A stretch of DNA of 64,000 nt from the IMG/VR virus record IMGVR_UViG_3300025087_000001, positions 91,482 through 155,481 of that record. One strand, 5' to 3'. Position numbers and translations under genes: made by a program. This document shows, piece by piece, positions 1-8,128 of this stretch; position 1 is the stretch's first letter; the number at the start of each line of letters is the position of its first letter. The notes beneath the pieces are model-generated. The model did no database searches. It saw nothing but the letters and a program-made list of their open reading frames with translations, and was not told the DNA's origin. The stretch comes from a virus.

Positions 1-619
1 ACGCATAATTTCCACCAGAAGATGTGATTTTTACAGCATTTGTATAAGAACCACTCATATCTACATATTCTAAATAAAATTCTTGATCTCCACCACTAGC
101 ATCAATTAGAACCCCAATATCACAATTATAAAAAGATATTTTGTGTATTAGTGCCCATTCAGAATTTCCAGTACGAATAACACCGGCATATCCAGAGGCA
201 GTATTTTTTATAGATAAAAACGATAGGGATGCTCTTTGACCTTGTAAGTCAAACACACTATGTGCCCCACCATCACTCACAACTATTGTAGATATATTAT
301 CAAATCCAGTAACCACTACTCCGTCTGGAACAACCAACAAAGGTTCTACGAATTCCCCAGGACCAACCATAACGACATATGGATTAGTAATGCTTGAATC
401 TATTATAGAGTCTAAAGCTGCTGAGATTGTAGTAAATTCTCCGCCAACTTTAGCAACAGTGATTACTTTAGGGTCGTTAATATTAGCGCCATAGTAAGAT
501 ACTAAGCCGTTCTCATCAATAGAGGCTAACTGTTTTGTAGTAGAGTCTACAAAAACCTTTGTTTTCCCTAAAGCAGCAGCACTAGGTGGAATTTTATTTC
601 TAAATCTAATTTCGCTCAT
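1..619 (-). CDS. Beta-helix tail fibre or tailspike, N-terminal part (runs off the left edge)
   Basis: The frame opens at an ATG at 617-619 and stays open to the window edge, giving about 206 residues. The first ~45 residues look like a virion-anchoring segment. After that comes the pattern of a right-handed parallel beta-helix of the pectate-lyase type: a KVGGEFTTISAALDSI stretch, the usual opening of phage pectin-lyase-like domains, then short repeated strands rich in N, G, S, V and I. Such proteins are receptor-binding or polysaccharide-degrading tail parts. It is the last visible gene of the minus-strand structural run, 1 nt from its neighbour. A specific enzymatic activity cannot be assigned because the rest is missing. 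Confidence 0.75.
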   Translation of the reverse strand, partial: MSEIRFRNKIPPSAAALGKTKVFVDSTTKQLASIDENGLVSYYGANINDPKVITVAKVGGEFTTISAALDSIIDSSITNPYVVMVGPGEFVEPLLVVPDGVVVTGFDNISTIVVSDGGAHSVFDLQGQRASLSFLSIKNTASGYAGVIRTGNSEWALIHKISFYNCDIGVLIDASGGDQEFYLEYVDMSGSYTNAVKITSSGGNYA

Positions 620-620
620 C

Positions 621-872
621 TTATTCTCCTAAAATCACACATTTACCTTCAATATCTAACACACCTTCAATATCTATAGCCTCATCCACTATCATTTGTT
701 GGCCAGCAGGTATAGTAATAATACTATCTTCATCAACAACGTCATAAGAAAAATTATCTATCGACGCCTCTTCTATAGCATCTTGAACGTTATCTGACTC
801 CATACCGTTTGTACTATTATCAAAAGGGGTCTCAATAGCTGTTTGTATTTTTTGTTTTCCACCTGTTTTCAT
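621..872 (-). CDS. Small fibre-associated or connector protein
   Basis: An 83-residue acidic protein containing DNVQDAIEEA near residue 27. This motif recurs in phage tail-fibre and appendage proteins, usually just before a fibre domain. The C-terminal half alternates short hydrophobic and acidic stretches (IDIEGVLDIEGKCVIL) and could form one beta layer. It is packed tightly between the 236-aa gene upstream and the beta-helix fibre downstream, so it probably belongs to the same appendage. No enzymatic motif is visible. Confidence 0.6.
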   Translation of the reverse strand: MKTGGKQKIQTAIETPFDNSTNGMESDNVQDAIEEASIDNFSYDVVDEDSIITIPAGQQMIVDEAIDIEGVLDIEGKCVILGE

Positions 873-873
873 A

Positions 874-1584
874 TTATCCCCAAATTATAATTCTATAACT
901 AGTATTTGCCAAATTAGTCATAAGTTTTATATTGGTGCAATTAGCTGGTAAAAAAATACTCTCTCCGCTCATTAAAGCTAAATAAACCACCCCATCCAAA
1001 CTATATTTAATTGCGTCATTAATTCCATTTGGTAAATCAGGATCTCTAGTACTAGGACATTCTAAGAAAAAGAATCTAATATTATTTCCTGAAGTGTGTG
1101 ATATATTAACAACAGTAATATTGCTTATTATTAGTCCGGTATATGATTCGGATATGGAGTTATCTACGACTGGATTGACTGATATTGGATTGTTATTGTT
1201 ATAAAATCTACCCCACTCATCAACTTGGATAACTCTTTTAGCAACAGTAGGCTCTTGCTCATAGATTGCAGCTTCACGATCATTTAAAACTGGTGTAGAT
1301 TTTCTTTGTTCTTCTGCGCTAATAGAACTAAACTTAGCTAATGTATAATTAGTTAAATCAGTTCTGGTATTGAAATCTTTATCTCTAGGTCCAACTAAAA
1401 GTGTGGTAGGCGATAAGACTCTTTTAACTTCAAGAGTTAGTGTGGTTTCACCAATTGCTGTAATTTTAACGGTTTGCTTTACTTTGAAGCCACTAGTGGA
1501 AGATATTATGACGGTTCCGTTGGCGTTTCCATCTACTATAAATACTTGAGGCCCCACTTGAAGCCAAGTCTTTTCAAACGCCAT
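874..1584 (-). CDS. Putative virion structural protein of the tail-fibre cluster
   Basis: A 236-aa protein with a beta-rich N-terminal half (VTI, TLTLEV and TTLLVGP strands) and a beta-rich C-terminus ending in SYRIIIWG. The composition, rich in N, T, S, V and I and poor in charge, is typical of virion appendage proteins, and the gene lies in the fibre cluster. A 6-bp stem-loop lies in its leader, followed by an AGAGG ribosome-binding site before the ATG. I do not recognise a specific family, so the structural assignment rests on context and composition. Confidence 0.55.
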   Translation of the reverse strand: MAFEKTWLQVGPQVFIVDGNANGTVIISSTSGFKVKQTVKITAIGETTLTLEVKRVLSPTTLLVGPRDKDFNTRTDLTNYTLAKFSSISAEEQRKSTPVLNDREAAIYEQEPTVAKRVIQVDEWGRFYNNNNPISVNPVVDNSISESYTGLIISNITVVNISHTSGNNIRFFFLECPSTRDPDLPNGINDAIKYSLDGVVYLALMSGESIFLPANCTNIKLMTNLANTSYRIIIWG

Positions 1585-1597
1585 CCCAAACCTCTAA

Positions 1598-1615
1598 GAA
1601 CTGACCCTTCAGTTC
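1598..1615 (-). other. Stem-loop in the leader of the 236-aa gene
   Basis: Read on the minus strand, GAACTG and CAGTTC form a perfect 6-bp stem with a 6-nt loop. It lies directly after the upstream terminator and about 12 nt before the ATG at 1584. It may protect the 5' end of a processed mRNA or modulate initiation. Confidence 0.45.
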
Positions 1616-1616
1616 C

Positions 1617-1641
1617 GAAAAAAGCCCTACTTAAAGGGCTT
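1617..1641 (-). terminator. Rho-independent terminator after the holin-like gene
   Basis: On the minus strand, AAGCCCT and AGGGCTT form a 7-bp stem with a 6-nt loop, followed by a run of six T. The stem overlaps the TAA stop codon of the 124-aa gene. It should at least partly separate that gene from the fibre genes downstream. Confidence 0.8.
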
Positions 1642-2014
1642 AAATTACTTTAAAATAAGATAGAACTTTAAATATACCGGCTATGACCCCTGTCGTAACT
1701 GTTATAATACCAGCTATTTTAACATACTTACCGTACATCCAACTTTTAAATTTATCTGGTTCTTTTAATTTATCTATTTCTGAATCTATTTCTTTTTTAG
1801 ACTTTTCAAAATCTTCTTTCAATATCCTTAATGCTTCACGATTTTGGATAACCCCTTCTTTATGTTCTTTAAGATCTACCGTATTTACTTTAACTTCTTC
1901 ACGAATAAAATTCAAAGCAGCACTCTGATAACTTAACTCATCGCCGTGTCGTCTTTGTTCGTCTCTAACTTCTTTCAGTAAATCGTAAAGCACTTGGTTA
2001 TCCATTTTATCCAC
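1640..2014 (-). CDS. Coiled-coil protein with one C-terminal membrane helix (XhlA/holin-like)
   Basis: A 124-aa protein. Residues 1-90 are highly charged and helical with heptad character, as in DLLKEVRDEQRRHGDEL. Residues ~98-120 form one hydrophobic segment (IAGIITVTTGVIAGIFKVL). This architecture is that of XhlA-type haemolysin/holin accessory proteins and of some phage membrane anchors, so a role in lysis or in tail-membrane contact is plausible. An AGGTGG ribosome-binding site precedes the ATG. It lies between the tube candidate and the fibre genes. The family assignment is by architecture only. Confidence 0.5.
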   Translation of the reverse strand: MDKMDNQVLYDLLKEVRDEQRRHGDELSYQSAALNFIREEVKVNTVDLKEHKEGVIQNREALRILKEDFEKSKKEIDSEIDKLKEPDKFKSWMYGKYVKIAGIITVTTGVIAGIFKVLSYFKVI

Positions 2015-2026
2015 CTATAAATATAA

Positions 2027-2482
2027 TTATGGAAGATTAGATGCGCCAGCAGATTCGTCTTGGGAATCCGAGCTTTCGTCGAAGTGCTTTAGGCCCAAAT
2101 AAGTAACTTGAATTCTAGACGTTGCTTTTGCATTTACCCCAGTAGCGTAATTAACAGGTACACAACCAATAACGGTCATAATGGGTTTTTCTGGGTGCTG
2201 TCTATCAACTATAGAAATAGTTACACCTTCTAAGTTTAGAAGATCTTGAAGTTTCGGTACTTTAGGAAGTATATGACCACCATTGCCAACTATTCTAAAT
2301 CCAGAACAATTAACAGTAATAGCTTCGTAACTTGTCAGAGCAATCTCAGCAGGACTAAATCTACCTAAAATATGAATTGCCTCTGCACCGTGATTAACCG
2401 CCCAATTACAACTATCAAAAAGACCTACGGTTACGTTATCAACTTTTATTACAGCCGATGGTCCAACTAATACTTTACCCAT
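2027..2482 (-). CDS. Tail tube protein candidate
   Basis: A 151-aa, strand-rich protein. Contractile-tail tube proteins are usually 140-170 aa and encoded just after the sheath. Here the gene follows the sheath on the same strand, separated only by the inserted GIY-YIG endonuclease. The sequence begins with an exposed beta strand (VLVGPSAVIKVDN), has a conserved-looking core (NHGAEAIHILGRFSPAEI) and ends in a disordered acidic tail after residue 135. It has its own class 2 promoter. No distinctive tube motif was recognised, so the call rests on size, fold pattern and order. Confidence 0.55.
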   Translation of the reverse strand: MGKVLVGPSAVIKVDNVTVGLFDSCNWAVNHGAEAIHILGRFSPAEIALTSYEAITVNCSGFRIVGNGGHILPKVPKLQDLLNLEGVTISIVDRQHPEKPIMTVIGCVPVNYATGVNAKATSRIQVTYLGLKHFDESSDSQDESAGASNLP

Positions 2483-2505
2483 ATCTAAACTCCTTAAAAT
2501 ATTAA

Positions 2506-2517
2506 GTTAAAGATTGT
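2506..2517 (-). promoter_or_regulatory. Class 2 (late) promoter motif upstream of the tube candidate
   Basis: The minus strand reads ACAATCTTTAAC, a full match to the YAATCTTTAR consensus. It lies 23 nt before the ATG at 2482, with an AAGGAG ribosome-binding site in between and no -35-like element. Confidence 0.65.
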
Positions 2518-2570
2518 TATTTAAAGTCAATTATACGTTTAAGATTACCTTTCTTAGTTGTTTTTGTTAA

Positions 2571-3539
2571 TTAATCAATATATTCAAACATATAGCCCTT
2601 GCGATGTATTCTTCGACCAGACAAACAATCTTTCACATATCCCTTATTAATATTGATTGATTTGGAACACTCATCTACACTTAGCCATTCGCCAACAAAT
2701 TGTCCTTTGGAGTATACTGCTTTATTTTTAACAGTTGGTTTAACTAGTAATAACGATTTAAACACCCTAACTTTTTTATCTGAGTGTTTGTTTACATATT
2801 TTTTAGACTGTTCTAATTTTTCTACCAAAACTTGCTCGAAATTAGGCGTGTTGGAGTATATAAATATGTAATTATGGTAAAAACCAATATTATTGGTCAT
2901 TACCTCGGATAATTCAGATAAGCAAATTTTTAAATAATTGGCACATCTACTAATATTAGACCACTCTCCGATAAAATTCTTATTAGAATCAAACACTTTG
3001 AATTTTCTGTGCCTAGCTTTTAACATCGTACTTTTAATACTATGTTCTATTTTTTCCTTATCTTCTATATATGAAAAAATATACCTACCACAATAAGGCT
3101 GTTTTTTATTTAGATTTAAGTAAATCCCATTTTGTTGGACATTATATTTTCTAGCAGCTTCTGACTGATTTCTCATCATATTTATAATATGTCCCGTTTC
3201 TAAAGACCATATGTTAAACCACCTACACTTCCTCCATTTTAAAGCAATATCAGATGAACGATCGTTGGGCCCGATAGATATATTATATCCATTAGGAATA
3301 GTACTATTAAATAAATTAGTATAATATATTTCACGATGGTTCATCATTTCTTTACTGTCGCATTTTGATATTTGGCTTATTTTAAAAACATGGGTTCCAT
3401 ATCTTCTCATAGCCCGATAGAGGGGGTATTTAGATTTTAATGCACATTTCAAGTGAGCTTTCCACCTCATCTTTAAGTTGACGGTTTGACCAATATAGAT
3501 CTTACCATTGATAGTGTTTGTAATTTTATATATTACCAT
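2571..3539 (-). CDS. GIY-YIG homing endonuclease with NUMOD repeats
   Basis: A 322-aa free-standing homing endonuclease. The N-terminal GIY-YIG nuclease domain is clear from IYKITNTINGKIYIGQT (residues 3-19), followed by the RWKAH helix with its conserved arginine. The C-terminal part carries NUMOD-type DNA-binding repeats, recognisable in FDSNKNFIGEWSNISRCA and YSKGQFVGEWLSVDECS. Such enzymes nick or cut a cognate site and spread by recombination. It sits between sheath and tube, after the sheath terminator, which fits insertion into a non-essential intergenic site. It is unlikely to serve virion assembly. Confidence 0.92.
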   Translation of the reverse strand: MVIYKITNTINGKIYIGQTVNLKMRWKAHLKCALKSKYPLYRAMRRYGTHVFKISQISKCDSKEMMNHREIYYTNLFNSTIPNGYNISIGPNDRSSDIALKWRKCRWFNIWSLETGHIINMMRNQSEAARKYNVQQNGIYLNLNKKQPYCGRYIFSYIEDKEKIEHSIKSTMLKARHRKFKVFDSNKNFIGEWSNISRCANYLKICLSELSEVMTNNIGFYHNYIFIYSNTPNFEQVLVEKLEQSKKYVNKHSDKKVRVFKSLLLVKPTVKNKAVYSKGQFVGEWLSVDECSKSININKGYVKDCLSGRRIHRKGYMFEYID

Positions 3540-3546
3540 ATTTTAT

Positions 3547-3570
3547 CAAAAAATAGGGGCCGAAGCCCCT
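3547..3570 (-). terminator. Rho-independent terminator after the tail sheath
   Basis: On the minus strand, GGGGC-TTCG-GCCCC forms a 5-bp GC stem closed by a stable UUCG tetraloop, followed by TATTTTTTG. It lies 5 nt beyond the sheath stop codon, so sheath mRNA should end here. Confidence 0.88.
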
Positions 3571-3574
3571 TATA

Positions 3575-6160
3575 TTACGCTTCTGCGCTACTTGATATTT
3601 GACTAATATCTAAATTAATAGGAATAAAATATATCGCTGTTGCCAATTTTATCTCAACAGAAACTCTTAAAATTGGCCCAACAGACTCAACCTTAGCATT
3701 TTTAAAACCCAATGGAGCATCACTACTTGCGGCTATAAGTTTTTGTTTTTTATAACTATCCATTTTATAGGCTAAAAATGAAAGTCCAGTTGCAGCATCT
3801 ACATCTGCTAGTGATTGACCAACAAAAGCGGCTCCAAAACTTTCTACTAAATCTAGAGAAACTAAATCAGCAGCATAAACGGCTTGGATACTATTGTACA
3901 CAAAGTTTGTATCAACACCGTAGGTGGTCTGATCACTTACGAATTTATTCCCAACAACAGCTTTTTCAAGAACTAAAAGTCCAGCATCCAAAGCGTCTTC
4001 TAAATCACTTGGATTTCCACTATCAAAACCGGTTGGGTCTTCAAAGCTAATTACGTTAGCAAATTTATTAACAATTGCCTTGTAGAAACCGCCAGCTTGC
4101 ATTCCAGCAGCTATACATGCAGTATGCCACGGTAAATAGCTAACTACTGTTCCAAAACTATTAACTTGACTGGTTTTTTGCATACAAACCGCAGCTCTAT
4201 AATGTGCTAATGAGCTAGATTTAGCTTTAGCGTCTGCATAAGATCCCCAGAAAGACAAGAAAGCTTGTCGATATTTTTTAATCTTAGGAGTAGACATTTT
4301 TAACACATGGGATTTAACCAATGCGTTAATAGCATCGATAGAGTATGTAGATGCGGAATCCGTCAATCCATCAGCAATATCATCAGAAGCGTCTCTTGAG
4401 AACAGTGGAATTACAAAGTTAGCTTTAATACCTTCCAAATCAGCTATTGCAGAAACTATATTAGAGGCAGAAGTAGCACCTTTTTCTCCATCTTCTAAGT
4501 AAGAAACAGAAGATTTCTTTAAAGGTAATCCTTTTACGGCTATAGCCACAAAATCCAATACAGAAGACTCACCGACTTTAGATTCAAAATTATAAAGAGC
4601 TCGTTTAATTCTACCAGCTTCATCCCCACAAATTCCTACAGCAGAAACCTGATCTAATGCAGATGGAGATTTTTGTGTTGAAGATTCTACCACAGAAGCG
4701 GTATAGTCGGTTTGTGAATTGATAAAATCAGCCAAATCTTTAATAGTATTAAATTGAGAAAGAATAATGTTTAAATTGGCCCCAGCTCCGCCAACTACAG
4801 TAGTGGTTAAATTCGTACTATTAATAGTACAAGTAGCGGTAGTTCCAGCATATCCAATTTTCATAGCTATTTCAGCAGCTACCAAATATTGTTCATTAGT
4901 ATTATTGTCTTTTCTGTTAATATCTAATTGAATTTCAGGTTCTTGACTAGATACTACTAATCCAGCGGCTAATTCTATAGCGGCCAAATCACCAAGTGAA
5001 GAATCGATTAATTCAAAACTTCTTCCATATCCTAGAACGTTTGCTTGATCGTCAGTTAAAGTATCTAAAGCAAATACCAATTGGTTTCCAGAAGCAACGC
5101 ATGAAATACCAGAAGGAAGCAATGCATCTATTTCAGAAGCTAATTCGGCTACAGTATCGTGAGCAGATTCAACACTACTTAAGGTAACCACGGTAATTGC
5201 ACCGCCATTAACTCTTACTGAAAAAGATAGTCCGTTAAAAATTGAGCCGTCTGCACTATCACCAGTTTGTGAAGCAACATAAGCTACTGCACATGCGCCA
5301 ACAGAAGCGCCACTGACAGAATCGTTATCATCATAAGCATTTGGTAATTCTGCAACAACACCAGCAACTATTTGATTAATTCCAATTACAGCGGAGGTAT
5401 TATCTACAAGAGTTACTTTAGCCGTAAAACTAGTAAGTCCATTAAAAGCACCAATAATAGCAGTTGCTAAATCGGCGTCCGTTCCAATACTTGAAACATC
5501 TAAAACTACTTTATGGGTAGCAGCAACATAATGTGCGCCGGTAGGAACTACAAGGGCTCCACCAGTAGTATCTAAAGCAACGGCATATTTAGTGCCATCT
5601 TGAGCTGCAATATAAAAATAATCCCCATCAGCCATTCCTGCTTGATCTACAGAAATACTTCCTTCTTCTTCCGTAGCATTAAAAGTAATGGCGTCTGAAG
5701 TAATAGAGGGGGCGACTTCTGATTTTGTTTGGGTTACATTGTAGTAATATTTATTACCATCAATTCCGTAATTTTTATCAGTAAGTGTTCCATAACTAGC
5801 GTCCATAAGTGCGGAAGCCTGTTCGCCTTGATTGGTTTTAGCGATATAAATTTTATTAGCCGATCCACTAATGTTGGCGTCTGAGCTAGGAGAAGCTAAA
5901 GCCATAAAAGCATCTACGATTGGGCCACTAATATATTTACGAATAACCCTATCGGCTTGAGTTGGTGTAAAGTAATTATCTTTTAAGATATCTCCATTTA
6001 CACTATCAATTCCTTTACAAACAGCTCCACCAGAAGCCTCACCAATAATAACAATATTACCAGAACTAGAGACTCCAACTGGTGTCGATTTTACTTTTGG
6101 GTCAATATATGAACCGGGTAAATTCGTATTTACAAAAGATTCTGTTAAGCGTTGTGACAT
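3575..6160 (-). CDS. Contractile tail sheath protein
   Basis: An 861-aa tail sheath subunit, the polymer that contracts to drive the tube through the host envelope. The N-terminus (LPGSYIDPKVKSTPVG, then VIIGEASGG) is the classic sheath opening, in which the mature chain meets an ATP-like beta layer. The C-terminus (RVSVEIKLATAIYFIPINL) is the handshake strand region of sheath proteins. It is longer than T4 gp18 (659 aa). The extra length lies between about residues 140 and 470, a Ser/Thr/Ala/Asp-rich region that looks like inserted surface domains. A terminator follows directly. Confidence 0.93.
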   Translation of the reverse strand: MSQRLTESFVNTNLPGSYIDPKVKSTPVGVSSSGNIVIIGEASGGAVCKGIDSVNGDILKDNYFTPTQADRVIRKYISGPIVDAFMALASPSSDANISGSANKIYIAKTNQGEQASALMDASYGTLTDKNYGIDGNKYYYNVTQTKSEVAPSITSDAITFNATEEEGSISVDQAGMADGDYFYIAAQDGTKYAVALDTTGGALVVPTGAHYVAATHKVVLDVSSIGTDADLATAIIGAFNGLTSFTAKVTLVDNTSAVIGINQIVAGVVAELPNAYDDNDSVSGASVGACAVAYVASQTGDSADGSIFNGLSFSVRVNGGAITVVTLSSVESAHDTVAELASEIDALLPSGISCVASGNQLVFALDTLTDDQANVLGYGRSFELIDSSLGDLAAIELAAGLVVSSQEPEIQLDINRKDNNTNEQYLVAAEIAMKIGYAGTTATCTINSTNLTTTVVGGAGANLNIILSQFNTIKDLADFINSQTDYTASVVESSTQKSPSALDQVSAVGICGDEAGRIKRALYNFESKVGESSVLDFVAIAVKGLPLKKSSVSYLEDGEKGATSASNIVSAIADLEGIKANFVIPLFSRDASDDIADGLTDSASTYSIDAINALVKSHVLKMSTPKIKKYRQAFLSFWGSYADAKAKSSSLAHYRAAVCMQKTSQVNSFGTVVSYLPWHTACIAAGMQAGGFYKAIVNKFANVISFEDPTGFDSGNPSDLEDALDAGLLVLEKAVVGNKFVSDQTTYGVDTNFVYNSIQAVYAADLVSLDLVESFGAAFVGQSLADVDAATGLSFLAYKMDSYKKQKLIAASSDAPLGFKNAKVESVGPILRVSVEIKLATAIYFIPINLDISQISSSAEA

Positions 6161-6178
6161 ATTATATCTCCTTATTAA

Positions 6179-6463
6179 TTATATTTTGTACCCAAAATGA
6201 CATAAACCTTCGTTAAACTTACTTGAACTATCAAAACCCATAGCTTTAAAGTGTAGCCAGATTATTTCTTCTAGTTCGTTAGAAAGTTTTAATTGTCTTT
6301 TAACTTTGCTAAAATACTTTCTAAACTCTTCTCTAACATTTTCTTCAACTTGCTTAATAGTTAGACCAGCTTTTCTAATCCTTCTATCTCTAGCTATCTT
6401 TACTTTATCTTCAGGACTCATAATATTTTCCTCAATTTTCTCTATTTTTCTTATTTTTGCCAT
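6179..6463 (-). CDS. Small charged protein between sheath and acidic protein
   Basis: A 94-aa basic, helical protein (KIRKIEKIEENIMSPEDKVK). It lies 18 nt upstream of the sheath in the same operon and starts 1 nt after the stop of the 433-aa gene. The position before the sheath is one where contractile phages often keep tail-completion or assembly factors. No family was recognised and no catalytic motif is visible. Confidence 0.6.
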   Translation of the reverse strand: MAKIRKIEKIEENIMSPEDKVKIARDRRIRKAGLTIKQVEENVREEFRKYFSKVKRQLKLSNELEEIIWLHFKAMGFDSSSKFNEGLCHFGYKI

Positions 6464-6464
6464 A

Positions 6465-7766
6465 TTAATACCCTTCGTTTACTTTAGGTGGTTTTGGGGT
6501 TTCTGGTTTCTTATAAGCATCTTTGGGGTTACCAGAATTGCTAGGTAAATTACTCATCCCTAACATTTTTTCCACTTTCTTAGTGGCTACCACTTTTCTT
6601 GATTGTTTATTACCCCTTTCTTTATCTACAATAACTACTTTTTTAGCAGCTTTCTTTTTATTATTGGCAATTCTCATTTGTTGGATAGGGTCTTTGCCAG
6701 CTTCTCTTTGTTCTTTAAATTTATCCCTATCTTGTAATCTTTTTTCAGAAATATGTTTAATATCCTTACTTGGCTTATTAGCTGGCTTAGCTTTTTCTAA
6801 ACTAGCCTCTTCTGACTTAGGAAGGTTGGGTTTTTTCATTTGTTTTTGTTCATTTATTTTTAATTTAACCTCATCCTTGGCAGATTCTTGTGTTGCACGT
6901 CTAATCGCAGGAACTTCTTTATATTTCCTAGAAAATCTGGTTTTTTCACCTACGTTTGAAGATCCTTCTCCATGGTACGGCTTATGAACACCTTTATCTC
7001 TACCAAAAACTTTCTGAGAACCAACAACTATTCTATCGTTTCCTCTTTTTATTCTATCTTCTCTTTTTTTATCATCGGACTTGCCCTCGTCAACTATAGC
7101 TTTCTTTAATTCCCTCTTTTTTAAAAAAGAACCTAATTTAGGGGACTTTAATCCACAAGCTTTATCTACTTCGGCTTTCATAAAAGCTGGTTTTTTGTCC
7201 TTAGTTACTTTATCAATTATTTTTTCGCCGTCTTTTTTTTCATCTTTTTCATTGTCTTCCACTTCGGATTCTAATTTTTCATGTTCTTCTACGTTCTCGT
7301 CACCCTCTTGTTGTTCTGGAGACTCACTTTCCTCTTCAATATCGTCGTCGTCATATTCGTCTCTTTCGTGAGCTTCCGCATCTGCTTGCTGTTCTAATTC
7401 TTCTTCGTCACTTTCGGACTCGGTAGAGTCATGAATTTCTTTTTCCTCAGGAGATAAGCCTTGCTCATGATCTGGAATCTCTTCACCATCTTCTGACTCA
7501 ACATCTTCATTATCAATGTCTTCTGACTCACCATCTAATTCAGTATTTCCACTATCATTATGTTTTTTCTTAGCAGATTTAAGTGATTTACTAGCAGCTA
7601 ATTGCTCGGGACATTCAGTATTTTGAGTAACGGGCTCCGATCCAGCTTCAATTTCATGAGCAGTATTTGATTTTTTTAAGTTACTATTTTGATACATTTT
7701 TTTAACATGGTCTAAAATCTTAATAGCCGCTTCTGCTGCTGTATACTTTTTGTTAATATTTTCCAT
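6465..7766 (-). CDS. Low-complexity acidic-then-basic virion-module protein
   Basis: A 433-aa protein of unusual composition. Residues ~60-180 are dominated by E, D and S and carry a strong negative charge. Residues ~195-410 are rich in K, R and N, and much of the chain should be disordered. The first 25 residues (KKYTAAEAAIKILDHVKKMY) resemble the start of the 93-aa protein encoded just upstream. A class 2 promoter lies 26 nt before the ATG. A scaffold, chaperone or packaged internal protein is possible, but the sequence does not decide. Confidence 0.6.
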   Translation of the reverse strand: MENINKKYTAAEAAIKILDHVKKMYQNSNLKKSNTAHEIEAGSEPVTQNTECPEQLAASKSLKSAKKKHNDSGNTELDGESEDIDNEDVESEDGEEIPDHEQGLSPEEKEIHDSTESESDEEELEQQADAEAHERDEYDDDDIEEESESPEQQEGDENVEEHEKLESEVEDNEKDEKKDGEKIIDKVTKDKKPAFMKAEVDKACGLKSPKLGSFLKKRELKKAIVDEGKSDDKKREDRIKRGNDRIVVGSQKVFGRDKGVHKPYHGEGSSNVGEKTRFSRKYKEVPAIRRATQESAKDEVKLKINEQKQMKKPNLPKSEEASLEKAKPANKPSKDIKHISEKRLQDRDKFKEQREAGKDPIQQMRIANNKKKAAKKVVIVDKERGNKQSRKVVATKKVEKMLGMSNLPSNSGNPKDAYKKPETPKPPKVNEGY

Positions 7767-7792
7767 ACTTTATCCTCGTTATTTGTAACTTC

Positions 7793-7803
7793 CTAAAGAT
7801 TAC
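7793..7803 (-). promoter_or_regulatory. Class 2 (late) promoter motif upstream of the 433-aa gene
   Basis: The minus strand reads GTAATCTTTAG. The motif contains the TAG stop codon of the 93-aa gene and lies 26 nt before the ATG at 7766. Confidence 0.55.
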
Positions 7804-8074
7804 TATTATTTTGACTTTTCTTGATTTTTATATTGTTTTTAAACTTCTTAAGCTTACCAATTCCTTTGTTTTTCCACAAAACACCTTCTTTGGAAGGTGG
7901 AACATCACTAGCTGGGGCTTCCGCTACAAAATCAGGATCTAGAACATCGGCTACCACATCTTTAGTTTTTTCTTTATAGCCTTCCTTAGAATTTAGGGCT
8001 TTTTTAACAGATTTATATAGGCTTTTTTTGAGTTCTAAAGCGACTTCTAACGGTGTATAGGTTTTTTTATCCAT
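7793..8074 (-). CDS. Small protein sharing an N-terminal motif with its downstream neighbour
   Basis: A 93-aa protein with a helical N-terminus (KKTYTPLEVALELKKSLYKSVKK), a Pro/Ala/Asp-rich middle and a very basic C-terminus. The first ~25 residues parallel those of the 433-aa protein (K-K-x-Y-T-x-x-E-A/V-A, then K-K about 15 residues on). The two may share a virion-targeting or binding module. Its stop codon lies inside the promoter motif of the next gene. No known family was recognised. Confidence 0.55.
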   Translation of the reverse strand: MDKKTYTPLEVALELKKSLYKSVKKALNSKEGYKEKTKDVVADVLDPDFVAEAPASDVPPSKEGVLWKNKGIGKLKKFKNNIKIKKSQNNSNL

Positions 8075-8117
8075 AAATTCAACCAGTTACCTTATTATTT
8101 TCGTAAATAAATATAAA

Positions 8118-8128
8118 TTAAAGATTAT
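8118..8128 (-). promoter_or_regulatory. Class 2 (late) promoter motif upstream of the 93-aa gene
   Basis: The minus strand reads ATAATCTTTAA. It begins within the TAA stop of the 332-aa gene and lies 43 nt before the ATG at 8074. Confidence 0.5.

Noticed and set aside
3500-3545. Leaderless class 1 promoter at the start of the GIY-YIG gene (TATGGTAATATATA)
   Set aside because: The ATG lies inside the supposed -10 box, and these bases encode the conserved VIYKI start of the GIY-YIG domain, so the resemblance is explained by coding.
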